Assembly (NCBI GenBank): GCA_913057435.1
Contig: CAJXNY010000019.1
Span: 22,754-86,753, forward strand
Direction: 5' to 3'
DNA: 64,000 nucleotides
Source of the DNA: an uncultured Oceanospirillaceae bacterium
GTDB lineage: Bacteria; Pseudomonadota; Gammaproteobacteria; Pseudomonadales; Balneatricaceae
The notes beneath the pieces are model-generated. The model worked only from the letters and a program-made list of their open reading frames with translations. It was not told the origin of the DNA and did no database searches. Below, in pieces: positions 26,986 to 36,524 of the stretch (positions within the stretch are counted from its first letter, which is position 1; the number at the start of each line of letters is the position of its first letter). The translations under genes were made by a program, and so were the position numbers.

Positions 26986-28551
26986 CTATTTAACATCTTC
27001 GTCAGTTTCACCTGCGTATTCAAATAACTCGAGTACATCACTGTTCAATAGTTGTTCTTGCTGTGACTCAGAAACGGCCTTGCCAGATGCATCAATCTGC
27101 TCCAGAAGGTTAATAACGTTGGCGTAGCTGTCTTCTTCCTTTTGTACATCTGTAACAAGAAATCTTTCTTTGGTTTCACGTACCAGGCTTTCGTCGCCCA
27201 TGCGGTATTCTGTTGCCACTACAGGGCGAGAATTATTAAGCTCTAATTCACGCACAACCTGCTCATCTTTTTCCTGTCTTTGTATGATGTAGTCACCGTG
27301 TTTAAGATCCGGTCCTGCATGTCCGGGAAGTGACTCAAAAGTATGAATGCTTTGCTGATATTTAAAATTCTGAGTCAGTGAGATCTCACCACTATCCGTT
27401 TTTTCCAGGGATGATTCTTGTGACATGGTTAAAGACATAAAAGACTTATCAGCGGGGTGGTATTTGTTCACAAAAACAGGGGAGTCAAAGCTGGCCTCAA
27501 AATCAGGAAGGTTGCTGTGGAAGTCACTCAGTGCCTTTGTCTCAGTGTCGACCTGTTTTACGTGTTGTTCTTCAGCACTGACACTGAGCCCAAATAATGC
27601 CCCTAATCCATCTTTCATAAAGCGCACGGTTTCATTATCCGTGCCGTACTCCTGGCCTGACTCTTCAATCAACTGCAGGTATTGCTGGTATTGAGGGTTA
27701 TCCAGTAACGTATCGTCTACCAATGAGTGCCCGGCCTCACGACGAACATCAAAACTGTAGCCATTGAATTTTCCATCCAGCTGCATAGAGCCATCAAGCT
27801 TGGAAACGTTGTAGTTTAGCTGCAAAGACTCATCACCCTTTTGAAGTTTAAGCGAGAACCCTCCAAGTAGATCATTGTCCAGGCCGCGGAGTTCATTCAA
27901 TGCAGCTTCGCCGTCACTGAAGTAGCGGTCAGCGACCTTGCCCAGGCTCTGCGCGACTTCATCAATGGCTTTCATTTCTTTTTCAGACAGTTCCCCATCG
28001 ACTGTCATCATAAATGTCAGCGATTTTTCGCCTTTGGCGTTCGTAACCGTTCCCAGTTCTACATCAATAACATCCCCATCTTTGGTGCGAATCTGAACCG
28101 TCATCGAACCGCCTTTATTACCCCTCAGTTGCTCATTGAAATCAGGGGATACACCACTGGCTGCAGCTTCTTCCGACAGCTGAGAAAGGCGCACTTCAGC
28201 TTCAAATGAAGCGGTTTCTCCAGCCAGGCCAGATAATTGAGACATCAGACCAGATACTTTCAGATGGCCGCCTGCCGCAGATTGCGCCATCGTGTCATTC
28301 AGGCCCTTCGACATGTTTTGCACCGCAGCACTGTCAGATGCAGAGAATATGTTGGTGAAGGTTTTGGGCACCAGGCGAGGCCGTGTATAGGTGTCTGATT
28401 CATCAGTTGGCGCTGCCTTGTTCAAAATCTCTACCGAGCTGCTAGAGCGCGGTATATCCGTACTTTTCTGAACGGTATCTACGGTATGAACATCCTGGTT
28501 TTTAAGGGGAACCGACGTCACTTGTATGGGAAGTAAAGGCGTTAATTGCAT
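26986..28551 (-). CDS. Large hypothetical protein, 521 aa
   Basis: The protein has no signal peptide and no membrane segment. It is acidic and polar: an N-terminal low-complexity part of about 60 residues, a Ser/Ala-rich helical region, then a mixed alpha/beta middle with GGSMTVQIRTKDGDVIDVELG and GGFSLKLQKGDESLQLNYNV, each resembling a beta-rich module, and a charged C-terminus. I do not recognise a family. AGGGAA precedes the ATG. The style (soluble, acidic, beta-module with DGDVIDVEL) resembles the EF-hand-like protein at 39.6-40.7 kb, but they are not obvious homologues. Convergent with the CsrA-like gene. Confidence 0.65.
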   Translation of the reverse strand: MQLTPLLPIQVTSVPLKNQDVHTVDTVQKSTDIPRSSSSVEILNKAAPTDESDTYTRPRLVPKTFTNIFSASDSAAVQNMSKGLNDTMAQSAAGGHLKVSGLMSQLSGLAGETASFEAEVRLSQLSEEAAASGVSPDFNEQLRGNKGGSMTVQIRTKDGDVIDVELGTVTNAKGEKSLTFMMTVDGELSEKEMKAIDEVAQSLGKVADRYFSDGEAALNELRGLDNDLLGGFSLKLQKGDESLQLNYNVSKLDGSMQLDGKFNGYSFDVRREAGHSLVDDTLLDNPQYQQYLQLIEESGQEYGTDNETVRFMKDGLGALFGLSVSAEEQHVKQVDTETKALSDFHSNLPDFEASFDSPVFVNKYHPADKSFMSLTMSQESSLEKTDSGEISLTQNFKYQQSIHTFESLPGHAGPDLKHGDYIIQRQEKDEQVVRELELNNSRPVVATEYRMGDESLVRETKERFLVTDVQKEEDSYANVINLLEQIDASGKAVSESQQEQLLNSDVLELFEYAGETDEDVK

Positions 28552-28818
28552 GATGCGTTCCCTGTAAATTAGCTATCACATAGCTATCGACCAGGGGGTG
28601 TTTCTTTGAAGTGCATAGAAGCGATACAGATATCAAAATAATCATAGAGACAGGCTTGTGGTTAAAGAAAAAATATAAAGACAGAAAGTGTGTTGACTAG
28701 CACGCTCTGTTTTCTGTAGGGGTCACGTGTTTTTATGAGCAGGATGCCCATTGTCGAGGCTGCGATCAGTTTCCAGGCTGTATTCGGCTGCTTGCGCAGC
28801 CGTTGTAAGGCTGGCAGT

Positions 28819-29805
28819 TTACTGCTGGCCAACTCGTTGCAGTTTCGCGGCATTGGGGTCGGTCGCAATGGTAGATTGCAATTGATGCTGCAGTACCTGG
28901 CTGATCTTTTCCCAGCGACGTTTGGCATTGGCCTGGTAGGTTTCTGCTTTCGGGCCGGTTGTGAGTGCTGCTTTATGCGCATCAAACGCGTTGTAGTGTA
29001 ATGCGCGTACCTGGTACTGCTGCTGGCCTGCAAATGTTTGATAAACCGCATCAACATTCGCCTGGGTATCATCGATAAAGACAATGTTGCGGATTGGCAG
29101 CGCCGGGTTGTCTAGCTCGCTATTTTCGTAGCTCTCTAGCAGGCACTGCAACATGGTGCCTTTATTTTGTCCGGCGACATAGATGACCCCCTGCTGATAA
29201 CTAACACTCCGGGAGCCTGGAATATTGCAGGGTGCGTAGGGGCCGGGCAGGCTGGTTGTATTGCTGTCTTCCATGATGAGCGAGTTACGTGAGATCAGCT
29301 GTGCAAAACTGCCGGTTTCAGCCGTTAATGCGCTGAACTGTGCGGCTGTTGCGGAGGTTGTTTCATAACCTCGGGCTGTTTCCACCAGCAGCCGTACACC
29401 TTTGCTGCTGAGATCATTCAGCACTTTTGGTACATCGGCTTCGGTATATACCATGTTGTTGATGGCAAACAGCATGGTTGAAAGTTTCAGCAGTGTGGCT
29501 TCGTCTTTGGCAATCAGGTAGGGCGAGTTTTTGTCATTTTTTAATAAGTTATCCTGCCATGCGTACCAGGCGGGGCCACCCAGGTACTGGCAGTGTTTGG
29601 GCTTGCTGCCTTCTGGGCAGGGCATCATGGTGAGGGTGTCGTCGTCATCCATCACCACCAGTGTACCGGTGAGACCACCCAGGTCGTTCACATGCTGGGC
29701 CAGCTCAGCAAAGCTGGATACCTGGTGGCGGGTTGCTTCAGCAACGGCGAAAGACGTGGTGAGAGAGGCGGCCAGGCTGGCGGCTACGAGCAGTCGAGTA
29801 TCCAT
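28819..29805 (-). CDS. Exported DUF2608 protein, HAD-like fold
   Basis: The 328-residue protein has a signal peptide ending FAVA. It shows the DUF2608 form of a HAD motif I, VVMDDDDTLT, at about residues 50-59, and a later NIVFIDDTQANVDAV segment that corresponds to the motif around the second acidic pair. The nucleophile Asp of motif I is present, so phosphatase-type chemistry is possible, but the substrate is unknown. The signal peptide predicts a periplasmic location. The gene appears monocistronic. Confidence 0.7.
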   Translation of the reverse strand: MDTRLLVAASLAASLTTSFAVAEATRHQVSSFAELAQHVNDLGGLTGTLVVMDDDDTLTMMPCPEGSKPKHCQYLGGPAWYAWQDNLLKNDKNSPYLIAKDEATLLKLSTMLFAINNMVYTEADVPKVLNDLSSKGVRLLVETARGYETTSATAAQFSALTAETGSFAQLISRNSLIMEDSNTTSLPGPYAPCNIPGSRSVSYQQGVIYVAGQNKGTMLQCLLESYENSELDNPALPIRNIVFIDDTQANVDAVYQTFAGQQQYQVRALHYNAFDAHKAALTTGPKAETYQANAKRRWEKISQVLQHQLQSTIATDPNAAKLQRVGQQ

Positions 29806-30137
29806 ACGGGGTCCTGTTAATCCTGTTGAGTGGTGTATCCGCTCAGAGTAACAGTCAATGGATCAGGCGTCAGGGTTGTATTAATCCGGCGGCTGTAGAA
29901 GCCAGAGAACAGAGCTTCCCGGTGGGGACACCGGTCCCACGGGTATTACAGGTATTGCAGGCCCTGGTAACTGTCATTTATAAGAGGTTAACCCGCTGTT
30001 TACCCTCGATAACGGATAGTGCTACCCATTAATAGATACGTGTGTTGTGGTTGAATGGAATCCGGGACCGGTATACTGGCCGGTGTCGTGACTTTTCAGA
30101 CCGCCATCCGTGCGTTCACTCAAAGACAGGGAATCAG
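29806..30137. other. Intergenic region between DUF2608 and the RND operon
   Basis: About 330 bp separate two divergent genes. It contains one family B repeat and, from about 30000, DNA that must hold the promoter of the RND adaptor gene. No ORF with a ribosome site is present. Confidence 0.6.
29914..29941 (+). repeat. Family B intergenic palindromic repeat (B3)
   Basis: GCTTCCCGGTGGGGACACCGG followed by TCCCACG matches the right half of the copy at 1.7 kb. The left half is absent. It carries the palindrome CCGGTG-GGG-ACACCGG with one mismatch in the loop. Confidence 0.65.
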
Positions 30138-31229
30138 ATGAACCGTTCCGTTTTATCCGCCGTGGCCATCGTGGCCGGGCTGGGTGCCTGGATGCTCTCC
30201 GGGCAGAATTCCGAAGCGCAAGATGCGCCTGAGCCGGTTAAAGACAGCAAAGCTGAATTGATGCAGGTCGAGGTGATTCGCTCCCACGCTGCATCGGTGC
30301 TGCGCACGGTGAGTGTACAGGGCCAGGTGGAAGCACTGCGGACCGTGAATATTAAAGCGGAAGTTGATGGCCGGGTAGAAGCATTGCCTGTGGCGGAAGG
30401 CGCACGGGTGAAAGCGGGTGCACAGCTGATCCGGCTGGCGGAAGATTACCGGCCAGCCCAGCTGGTAGAGGCCCAGGCGCGGCTGAAGCAGCGCCAGAGT
30501 GATTTGCAGGCCAGCCAGAAACTGCGCAAACGCGGGTTACAGGCGGAGAACAAGATCGTCGCTGATCAGGCTGAGGTTGAGGCCGCACGGGCGCAGCTGG
30601 CGCAGGTGCGCTACCAGCTGGCGCATACCCGGATCAAAGCCCCGTTTGCCGGGGTGCTGAACCAGCGGGATGTGGAAGTAGGCTATTTTGTTGAGCGCGG
30701 TGAGCAGGTGGCGGTGCTGGTGGATGATGAGCAGCTGATCGTCACCGGTCAGGTGCCGCAGCATTATGCGGGTTCATTGCAGCTGGGCCAGGTGGTGGCG
30801 GTTGAGCTGGTGACGGGTAAAACGTTGCAGGGCGCTATCCGTTTTGTCTCGGCCACAGCAGAGGCCGCGACCCGTAGTTACCGGGTGGAAGTGGCGCTGG
30901 ACAATCCTGAACATCAGCGACTGATCGGCCTCAGTGCCAGCCTGGTGTTGCCGCTTGCTCAGCTGAATGGCCACTGGGTGCCCAGTTCTGTGCTGGGGCT
31001 CAGTGCCGACGGCACGTTGCAGGTGAAAACACTGGATACTGAGAATCGGGTGATTGAGCGCACGGTGAGCCTGATCCGTACCGATAAAGAAGGCTTCTGG
31101 GTGGGTGATCTGCCCGCGGATGTGACCCTGATCAGTGTGGGTCAGCACTTCGTGGGTGCCGGTGAACAGGTTAAGCCGGTACCACAGGCGCTGACCCAGG
31201 AGGCCACCGCTGATGCGAGTATTGATTGA
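30138..31229 (+). CDS. RND efflux periplasmic adaptor (membrane fusion protein)
   Basis: The 363-residue protein starts with a short hydrophobic membrane anchor or signal (SAVAIVAGLGAWML) and then has the classic adaptor layout: lipoyl half-domains around VSVQGQVEALRTVNIKAEVDG and THTRIKAPFAGVLNQRDVEVG, a helical hairpin between them (EAQARLKQRQSDLQA), and a beta-barrel part. Such adaptors link an inner-membrane RND pump to an outer-membrane channel. Its reading frame overlaps the permease gene by 17 bp, so the two are one operon. No TolC-type gene is nearby. GGGA precedes the ATG. Confidence 0.9.
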   Translation: MNRSVLSAVAIVAGLGAWMLSGQNSEAQDAPEPVKDSKAELMQVEVIRSHAASVLRTVSVQGQVEALRTVNIKAEVDGRVEALPVAEGARVKAGAQLIRLAEDYRPAQLVEAQARLKQRQSDLQASQKLRKRGLQAENKIVADQAEVEAARAQLAQVRYQLAHTRIKAPFAGVLNQRDVEVGYFVERGEQVAVLVDDEQLIVTGQVPQHYAGSLQLGQVVAVELVTGKTLQGAIRFVSATAEAATRSYRVEVALDNPEHQRLIGLSASLVLPLAQLNGHWVPSSVLGLSADGTLQVKTLDTENRVIERTVSLIRTDKEGFWVGDLPADVTLISVGQHFVGAGEQVKPVPQALTQEATADASID

Positions 31230-34200
31230 AGCGGCGATTGATCGCAGCCGTACCACCTTGCTGGTGCTGGCGTTCCTGCTGATTGCCGGGACGATGGCGT
31301 TTATCAGCATTCCCAAAGAAGCAGACCCGGACGTTGCCATTCCCATCATCTACGTGTCGATTCCCTATGAGGGGATTTCGCCAGAAGATGCGGTGCGGCT
31401 GCTGGTGCGGCCAATGGAAAAAGAGCTGAAAACCATCGAAGGCATCAAAGAGATGCGGGCGGTGGGTAGTGAAGGCCATGCCTCGGTGACGCTGGAGTTT
31501 GACGCCGGTTTTGATGCGGATAAGGCGATGGAAGATGTGCGCGCCAAGGTGGATACCGCCAAGGCCAAACTGCCTGCTGACACCGATGAACCGGCGATTC
31601 ATGAAGTTAATGTGGCGCTGTTTCCGGTACTTAATATTGCGCTGTCGGGCAACCTGTCTGAACGCGTGCTGTTACGCGTGGCCCGTGATCTCAAAGATGA
31701 GATCGAAGGGCTGGATGGCGTGCTGGAAGTTGAGATCGGTGGTGACCGTGAAGAACTGATGGAGGTGCTGATTGAGCCGCAGCGGCTGGAGAGCTACCAG
31801 CTGGACTTTGCTCAGGTGCTCAGTGCCGTGTCCAACAATAACCAGCTGGTTGCCGCCGGCGCGGTGGACACCGGGAATGGTCGCCAGGTACTGAAGGTAC
31901 CCGGGGTGGTCGAGAATGTTGAGGATATGCTCAGCATGCCGATCAAGGCCAGTGGCGATCAGGTGGTGACGCTGGCGGATGTGGCAACCATTCGTAAAAC
32001 CTTTAAAGACCCGGAAAGCTTTGCCCGCGTTGGCGGTGAAACGGCGATGGTGCTGTCGGTGAAGAAAAAGGTGGGGGCCAATATTATTGCCACCATCGAA
32101 GGGGTTCAGGCACTGGTGGCTGAGCGTCAGCAGTTCTGGCCTGCCGGGCTGAAGTACGATTACATCACCGACCAGTCAATCCAGATTCGCGATATGTTGC
32201 GTGACCTGCTCAATAACGTGATGAGCGGGGTGATTCTGGTCATGGTGATCATCCTTGGGGCGATGGGCTTGCGCTCCTCGCTGCTGGTCGGACTGGCGAT
32301 TCCGGGTTCGTTCCTGAGCGGTATCCTGGTGATCAGCCTGCTGGGTTACACCCTGAATATTGTGGTGCTGTTCAGCCTGATTTTGGTGGTGGGTATGCTG
32401 GTGGACGGTGCCATTGTGGTGATCGAGCTGGCGGACCGCCGTCAGCGCCAGGGGCTCAGTGCCAGGGATGCGTTCAGTTATGCCGCTACCCGCATGGCCT
32501 GGCCGGTGATCGCGGCCACGGCGACCACACTGGTGGTGTTTATGCCACTGATGTTCTGGCCCGGTGTGATGGGGCAGTTTATGAAATACCTGCCCGCTAC
32601 GGTGCTGATTTGTCTGACGGCATCACTGTTTATGGCACTGATCTTTATGCCGGTGCTGGGGTCTGTCTTTGCGCGGCGTCATGCGACCTCGGTGGCCGCT
32701 GCCGACGCTGATGAATATGCTCTGCCGGACAGTGGTTTTAACCGGGCGTATCGGGCGTTGCTCCGGCCGCTGTTGAACCACCCGGTTAAAGTGCTGCTGG
32801 TGGCGTTGTTGACGATGGGAAGCACCTACGGTGCGTATGGCACCTTTGGTCATGGTGTCGAGTTTTTCCCTGATGTTGAGCCTAATATGGTGCTGGCGCG
32901 GATTCATGCCCGTGGCGATCTTTCGATCCATGAAAAAGACCGGATATTGCGTAAAGTGGAGCAACGGGTCGCGACGGTTGACGGCTTTAAATCGATGTAT
33001 GCCCGCAGCTTTAATGAAGGCGACAACGATGTGGCTGAGGATGTGGTCGCCGAGATTCAGTTTGAGCTGAAAGACTGGCAGAAACGCCCTAAAGCCAAAG
33101 ATGTTCTGGCAGAGATGAAACGCCGTACCTTGGATATCCCTGGTGTGGTTATCGAGTTTCGTAAGGAAGAGAACGGCCCGAGCTCCGGCAAGGCAATGCA
33201 GCTGCAGGTGAGTGGCTATACCAGTGAGCAGATTTACCCGGTGGTGCAGCAGATCCGTGCGTTGATGGCTGAGGTGGGTGGCTTTGTCGGCACTGAGGAT
33301 AACCGGGCGTTGCCGGGCATCGAGTGGCGGATCAATGTAGACCGTGAAGAGGCGGGCCGTTTTGGCACCGATATTCTGACCGTGGGTAATGCGGTACAGC
33401 TGATTACCAGTGGTATTCTGATGGCAGATTACCGGCCCGACAGCTCCGATGAGGAAGTGGATATCCGGGCCCGTTTCCCGGCGGAAAATCGTAACCTGGA
33501 CCAGCTGATGCAGCTGCAGATCCACACCGGTCAGGGCATGGTGCCGTTGTCCAACTTTGTTGAGCTGGAACCCGCACCGAAAACCGGTGTGTTGAATCGA
33601 GTGGATAGCCGTCTGGTGATCACCGTTCAGGCGGACCCGGCAGAGGGGGTGCTGGTGAATGATCTGGTGGTGGCATTACAGGCGAAACTGGAAGGGCTGA
33701 CAGTGCCACCGGAAGTACGGCTTAACTTTAAAGGTGAAGATGAAGAGCAGGCTGAAACCGGTGAATTCCTGAGTTCAGCGTTCAGTATTGCGCTGTTTCT
33801 GATGGCGCTGATACTGATCACTCAGTTCAATAGCCTGTACCAGGCGACGCTGGTGCTGTCGGCGATCGTGTTTTCTACGGCGGGAGTGCTGCTGGGCTTA
33901 TTGATCACAGGTCAGCCATTTGGGATTGTTATGGTGGGCGTGGGGATCATTGCCCTGGCCGGGATTGTGGTGAATAACAATATCGTGCTGATCGACTGCT
34001 ATAACGATCTGCGCAGACAGGGCCGGGATGCGGTGGCCGCCGCTCTGGAAACCGGCAGCCTGCGGTTACGGCCGGTCTTATTGACGGCCGTTACGACCGT
34101 ACTGGGCCTGTTGCCCATGGTACTGGCAATGAATATCGACCTGGTTAACCGTACAGTTGCCTTTGGCGCACCTTCAACTCAATGGTGGATTCAGCTGTCG

Positions 34201-34338
34201 ACAGCGATTGCCGGGGGGTTGAGCTTTGCCACGGTATTGACACTGTTTCTGACGCCTTGCTTGCTGGTGCTGGGTGAAAAAAGCTGGCTGCCAGCATGGC
34301 GCTGGAAGCGTAAAAAAGCGGTTGCGGTGGAAGGCTGA
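31213..34338 (+). CDS. RND-family efflux pump inner-membrane permease
   Basis: The 1041-residue protein has 12 transmembrane segments and two large periplasmic loops. It starts with the usual amphipathic first helix (MRVLIEAAIDRSRTTLLVLAF) and continues with IPKEADPDVAIPIIYV. The TM4 proton-relay motif reads LVDGAIVVIE near residues 396-404, with a single Asp like CzcA-type pumps, where AcrB has two (VDDA). Other features suit the hydrophobe/amphiphile class, so the substrate is open. It is translationally coupled to the adaptor gene and ends before a family A repeat. Confidence 0.9.
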   Translation: MRVLIEAAIDRSRTTLLVLAFLLIAGTMAFISIPKEADPDVAIPIIYVSIPYEGISPEDAVRLLVRPMEKELKTIEGIKEMRAVGSEGHASVTLEFDAGFDADKAMEDVRAKVDTAKAKLPADTDEPAIHEVNVALFPVLNIALSGNLSERVLLRVARDLKDEIEGLDGVLEVEIGGDREELMEVLIEPQRLESYQLDFAQVLSAVSNNNQLVAAGAVDTGNGRQVLKVPGVVENVEDMLSMPIKASGDQVVTLADVATIRKTFKDPESFARVGGETAMVLSVKKKVGANIIATIEGVQALVAERQQFWPAGLKYDYITDQSIQIRDMLRDLLNNVMSGVILVMVIILGAMGLRSSLLVGLAIPGSFLSGILVISLLGYTLNIVVLFSLILVVGMLVDGAIVVIELADRRQRQGLSARDAFSYAATRMAWPVIAATATTLVVFMPLMFWPGVMGQFMKYLPATVLICLTASLFMALIFMPVLGSVFARRHATSVAAADADEYALPDSGFNRAYRALLRPLLNHPVKVLLVALLTMGSTYGAYGTFGHGVEFFPDVEPNMVLARIHARGDLSIHEKDRILRKVEQRVATVDGFKSMYARSFNEGDNDVAEDVVAEIQFELKDWQKRPKAKDVLAEMKRRTLDIPGVVIEFRKEENGPSSGKAMQLQVSGYTSEQIYPVVQQIRALMAEVGGFVGTEDNRALPGIEWRINVDREEAGRFGTDILTVGNAVQLITSGILMADYRPDSSDEEVDIRARFPAENRNLDQLMQLQIHTGQGMVPLSNFVELEPAPKTGVLNRVDSRLVITVQADPAEGVLVNDLVVALQAKLEGLTVPPEVRLNFKGEDEEQAETGEFLSSAFSIALFLMALILITQFNSLYQATLVLSAIVFSTAGVLLGLLITGQPFGIVMVGVGIIALAGIVVNNNIVLIDCYNDLRRQGRDAVAAALETGSLRLRPVLLTAVTTVLGLLPMVLAMNIDLVNRTVAFGAPSTQWWIQLSTAIAGGLSFATVLTLFLTPCLLVLGEKSWLPAWRWKRKKAVAVEG

Positions 34339-34341
34339 TGT

Positions 34342-34411
34342 TGTAACAGCTCACTCCGTGAGCGTCGGAGGCTGATGCCGCTGCCTGACCCGTGTGAAAT
34401 GCGGTGCTACA
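34342..34411 (+). repeat. Family A intergenic palindromic repeat (A4)
   Basis: The 70-bp copy lies directly after the permease stop. Its left end is TGTAACA, one base off the TGTAGCA consensus, and its right end TGCTACA is perfect. The core GCTCACTCCGTGAGCGTC is unchanged. Confidence 0.8.
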
Positions 34412-34423
34412 GAATAAAGAGGC

Positions 34424-34699
34424 TTACAGGCTGATCAGCCAGCCGACTATCCCTAGCAAGGCCGCAGTGCCGGACAGGCTTCGGCCATCGCGCCACAGCT
34501 GGCGTGCCTGACGGTGCTGGTGGGCGACGTAGTCGGTGTCGATCTGGCGATTGTGGTGCAGTGCCTGGCGGATTTCCTGCTCTATCTCATGTTCAAAATG
34601 GCGCACCATCAGGTGGCAGCAGACCAGTAATATCAGGCCCAGCACAAATAGCCAGGCAGCAGGGGGGAACAGGTTGTCATAGCGGGCCAGGTCATACAT
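34424..34699 (-). CDS. Small membrane protein, 91 aa, unknown function
   Basis: It has two hydrophobic segments, one near residues 14-29 (AAWLFVLGLILLVCCHL) and one at the C-terminus (GTAALLGIVGWLISL), with a charged His/Gln/Arg-rich linker between them. That arrangement gives a hairpin membrane protein. The ATG sits behind a GGAGCAGCC. It is convergent with the RND operon. I recognise no family. Confidence 0.6.
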   Translation of the reverse strand: MYDLARYDNLFPPAAWLFVLGLILLVCCHLMVRHFEHEIEQEIRQALHHNRQIDTDYVAHQHRQARQLWRDGRSLSGTAALLGIVGWLISL

Positions 34700-34780
34700 G
34701 GTGGCTGCTCCTGATGCGGGTCTACGGTATTAATTATTGAACGGTTAGTTGTTTTCCTCAAGTTTCGTTACTTATAAACC

Positions 34781-34810
34781 AAAAAACGCCTGGCATCTGC
34801 CAGGCGTTTT
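34781..34810. terminator. Bidirectional rho-independent terminator
   Basis: A perfect 13-bp stem AAAACGCCTGGCA / TGCCAGGCGTTTT has a two-base loop, with A and T tracts on either side. It ends the leftward permease gene beside it and would stop any rightward readthrough. Confidence 0.85.
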
Positions 34811-34833
34811 CGTATCCGTTAAGCGGCGCTGGA

Positions 34834-36219
34834 TCAGCTTTCGACCACAGCATCCTCTTTTACGTCTATCGGTTCTTCAGGCTTGTCCCTGGCGTGTTTC
34901 TTACCACGGTGCTCCAGCAGGAAGTACAGGATGACACCGGTCGCCAAACCGAATGCTGCGCCGTATACCGCCAGTACCACACCCATGGTGCCAGCAATAC
35001 CCATCGCGGTTGCGTTGCGGATCTGTTCAACACCCACAGAGATACACAGGTAACCGGTGATCAGCAGAGTCAGAGACAGCGCGATTGGCAGTACCGGCTT
35101 GAACAGGGTTACCAGCGGCAGCATGAAGATTGCCAGCAGGGCAACAATCCAGAACACGCCAGCACCGGAGTAGATGGTGTCCATGGCGGAACGACCATAA
35201 CGGTAACGTTCTGCAATGGTGGCCATGGCACCGGTGAACAGCGGGCCTGCCAGACCTGGGTAAGGTGCGAAGAAAGCGTGGATCAGGTTACGCATAGCAG
35301 TGATCAGGTGAACACGGTCAACGTTAACTTCGATCTTCTCGTCCTGACGCAGGTGGTCGACACGCTCAAGCAGGGTCTGGCCGACGATGATGTCACCAAA
35401 GGCGATGATATAGGCGATGATCGCCGTTGGAATCGCCATCCACAGCATTTCCAGTGTTGGCCAGCCAACCGTGAATGGCAGGTAGTTCCACCAGTCAGTA
35501 AAGTTCGGGCTACTGATACCAAACTGCACGTCTGGCAGTGGGTATTCGCCGACACCCCAGCCGATTGCCATGGCAATCAGGGAACCCGGTACCATGCCGT
35601 AGCTGGCAACAATGCGCGCCCAGCGATGCTCATCAACCCAGTCGCGGAAAGACAGGGAAAACAGTACCCATGCGGTGACTGCAAAGCCCAGGATCAGCGA
35701 CACCGGGGTGTTGGCCAGGCGGCCGCCTTCACTGATTTCACCGGTGATCGCTGCAATACCGGCACCGAGCAGAATGCCCCCTTTGATGGAATCCGGGAAC
35801 ATATCAACCAGTTTGCTGCCCAGCCGGGTGATGCCCAGCACAAAGAATATCAGGGTAACCAGCAGCTGCAGGCCGACCAGCGCTTTAATCGCTTCGGGGC
35901 CGGGTTCAAAGTCTTTCAGATAGAGCACGACCACCGGGATGGCGGGTGTAATCCAGCCGGGCACATAGGGTACACCGAGCATGTTTGGCAGGATGAAGCC
36001 AATACCACAGACAACAACGTACGCCAGTGCGACGTCGTAAGGCAGGCCGAGGTATTTTTCCAGCAATGGGATCATCCCCATTGCGACAACGAACATAATC
36101 AGGGCCTGAACCGTTTCCGGCCACTCCCAGCGATAATGGATAAAAGGTAAACGTATTTTAAACGGGCCTGCAGGCCAGTAAGGGTGTTCCTCACCGTGCT
36201 TGCGTTGGATAAGAGCCAT
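34834..36219 (-). CDS. NCS2/xanthine-uracil-type permease family membrane protein
   Basis: The 461-residue polytopic protein has about 12-14 hydrophobic segments, a short charged N-terminus (MALIQRKHGEEHPYWPAG) and a charged C-terminal tail. The middle part GLQLLVTLIFFVLG..GSKLVDMFPDSIKGGILLGAGIAAITGE and the later APYPGLAGPLFTGAMATIAERY resemble the nucleobase:cation symporter 2 / SulP-like fold. The exact substrate is uncertain and it may not carry nucleobases. The start is the ATG behind AGGTGG; ten residues further upstream are in frame but lack a ribosome site. Confidence 0.6.
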   Translation of the reverse strand: MALIQRKHGEEHPYWPAGPFKIRLPFIHYRWEWPETVQALIMFVVAMGMIPLLEKYLGLPYDVALAYVVVCGIGFILPNMLGVPYVPGWITPAIPVVVLYLKDFEPGPEAIKALVGLQLLVTLIFFVLGITRLGSKLVDMFPDSIKGGILLGAGIAAITGEISEGGRLANTPVSLILGFAVTAWVLFSLSFRDWVDEHRWARIVASYGMVPGSLIAMAIGWGVGEYPLPDVQFGISSPNFTDWWNYLPFTVGWPTLEMLWMAIPTAIIAYIIAFGDIIVGQTLLERVDHLRQDEKIEVNVDRVHLITAMRNLIHAFFAPYPGLAGPLFTGAMATIAERYRYGRSAMDTIYSGAGVFWIVALLAIFMLPLVTLFKPVLPIALSLTLLITGYLCISVGVEQIRNATAMGIAGTMGVVLAVYGAAFGLATGVILYFLLEHRGKKHARDKPEEPIDVKEDAVVES

Positions 36220-36508
36220 AATGTGCCACCTGTACTCATGCAGAAACAACTGGGCCGATATGCGTTAGTGTATTGTTCTGTGCAAAATCAGCTTTGTTAA
36301 CTATTTGAAAAGCAGGCGGAAGTTATCTTGTGCAGTGCGGTATGTCGATGGCTGGGTGGGCAACTTTAGTCGCAGTCTTTGGCTAAAGTCTCAGGGTGAT
36401 TACCTGGGTAAATTAAGGTGTTGCACTTTTATGTCAGTGCAGAAAAAAATCGGCAGCCAACAGGCTGCCTTATAAGGGGAAGGGCTACATGCGCGTTTGC
36501 AGGGTCAG
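36220..36508. other. Intergenic region with promoter DNA and a terminator
   Basis: Nearly 300 bp lie between two leftward genes. Apart from the terminator at its right end I see AT-rich DNA around 36290-36340 that likely holds the promoter of the permease gene. No ORF or repeat of families A or B is present. Confidence 0.5.
36443..36469 (-). terminator. Rho-independent terminator of the 94-aa gene
   Basis: Read on the minus strand, GGCAGCC-TGTT-GGCTGCC is a 7-bp stem followed by GATTTTTTTCTG. It sits 56 bp after the stop of the leftward small gene. Confidence 0.8.
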
Positions 36509-36524
36509 CGCAGTAAATCTAATG

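Noticed and set aside
28662..29084. 140-aa minus-strand ORF overlapping the DUF2608 gene
   Set aside because: It shares strand with the DUF2608 gene but is out of frame, lacks a ribosome site, and has shadow-like composition.
34894..36150. 418-aa plus-strand ORF
   Set aside because: It lies antisense to the permease gene and is rich in Gln/Asp/His, a shadow of codon bias.
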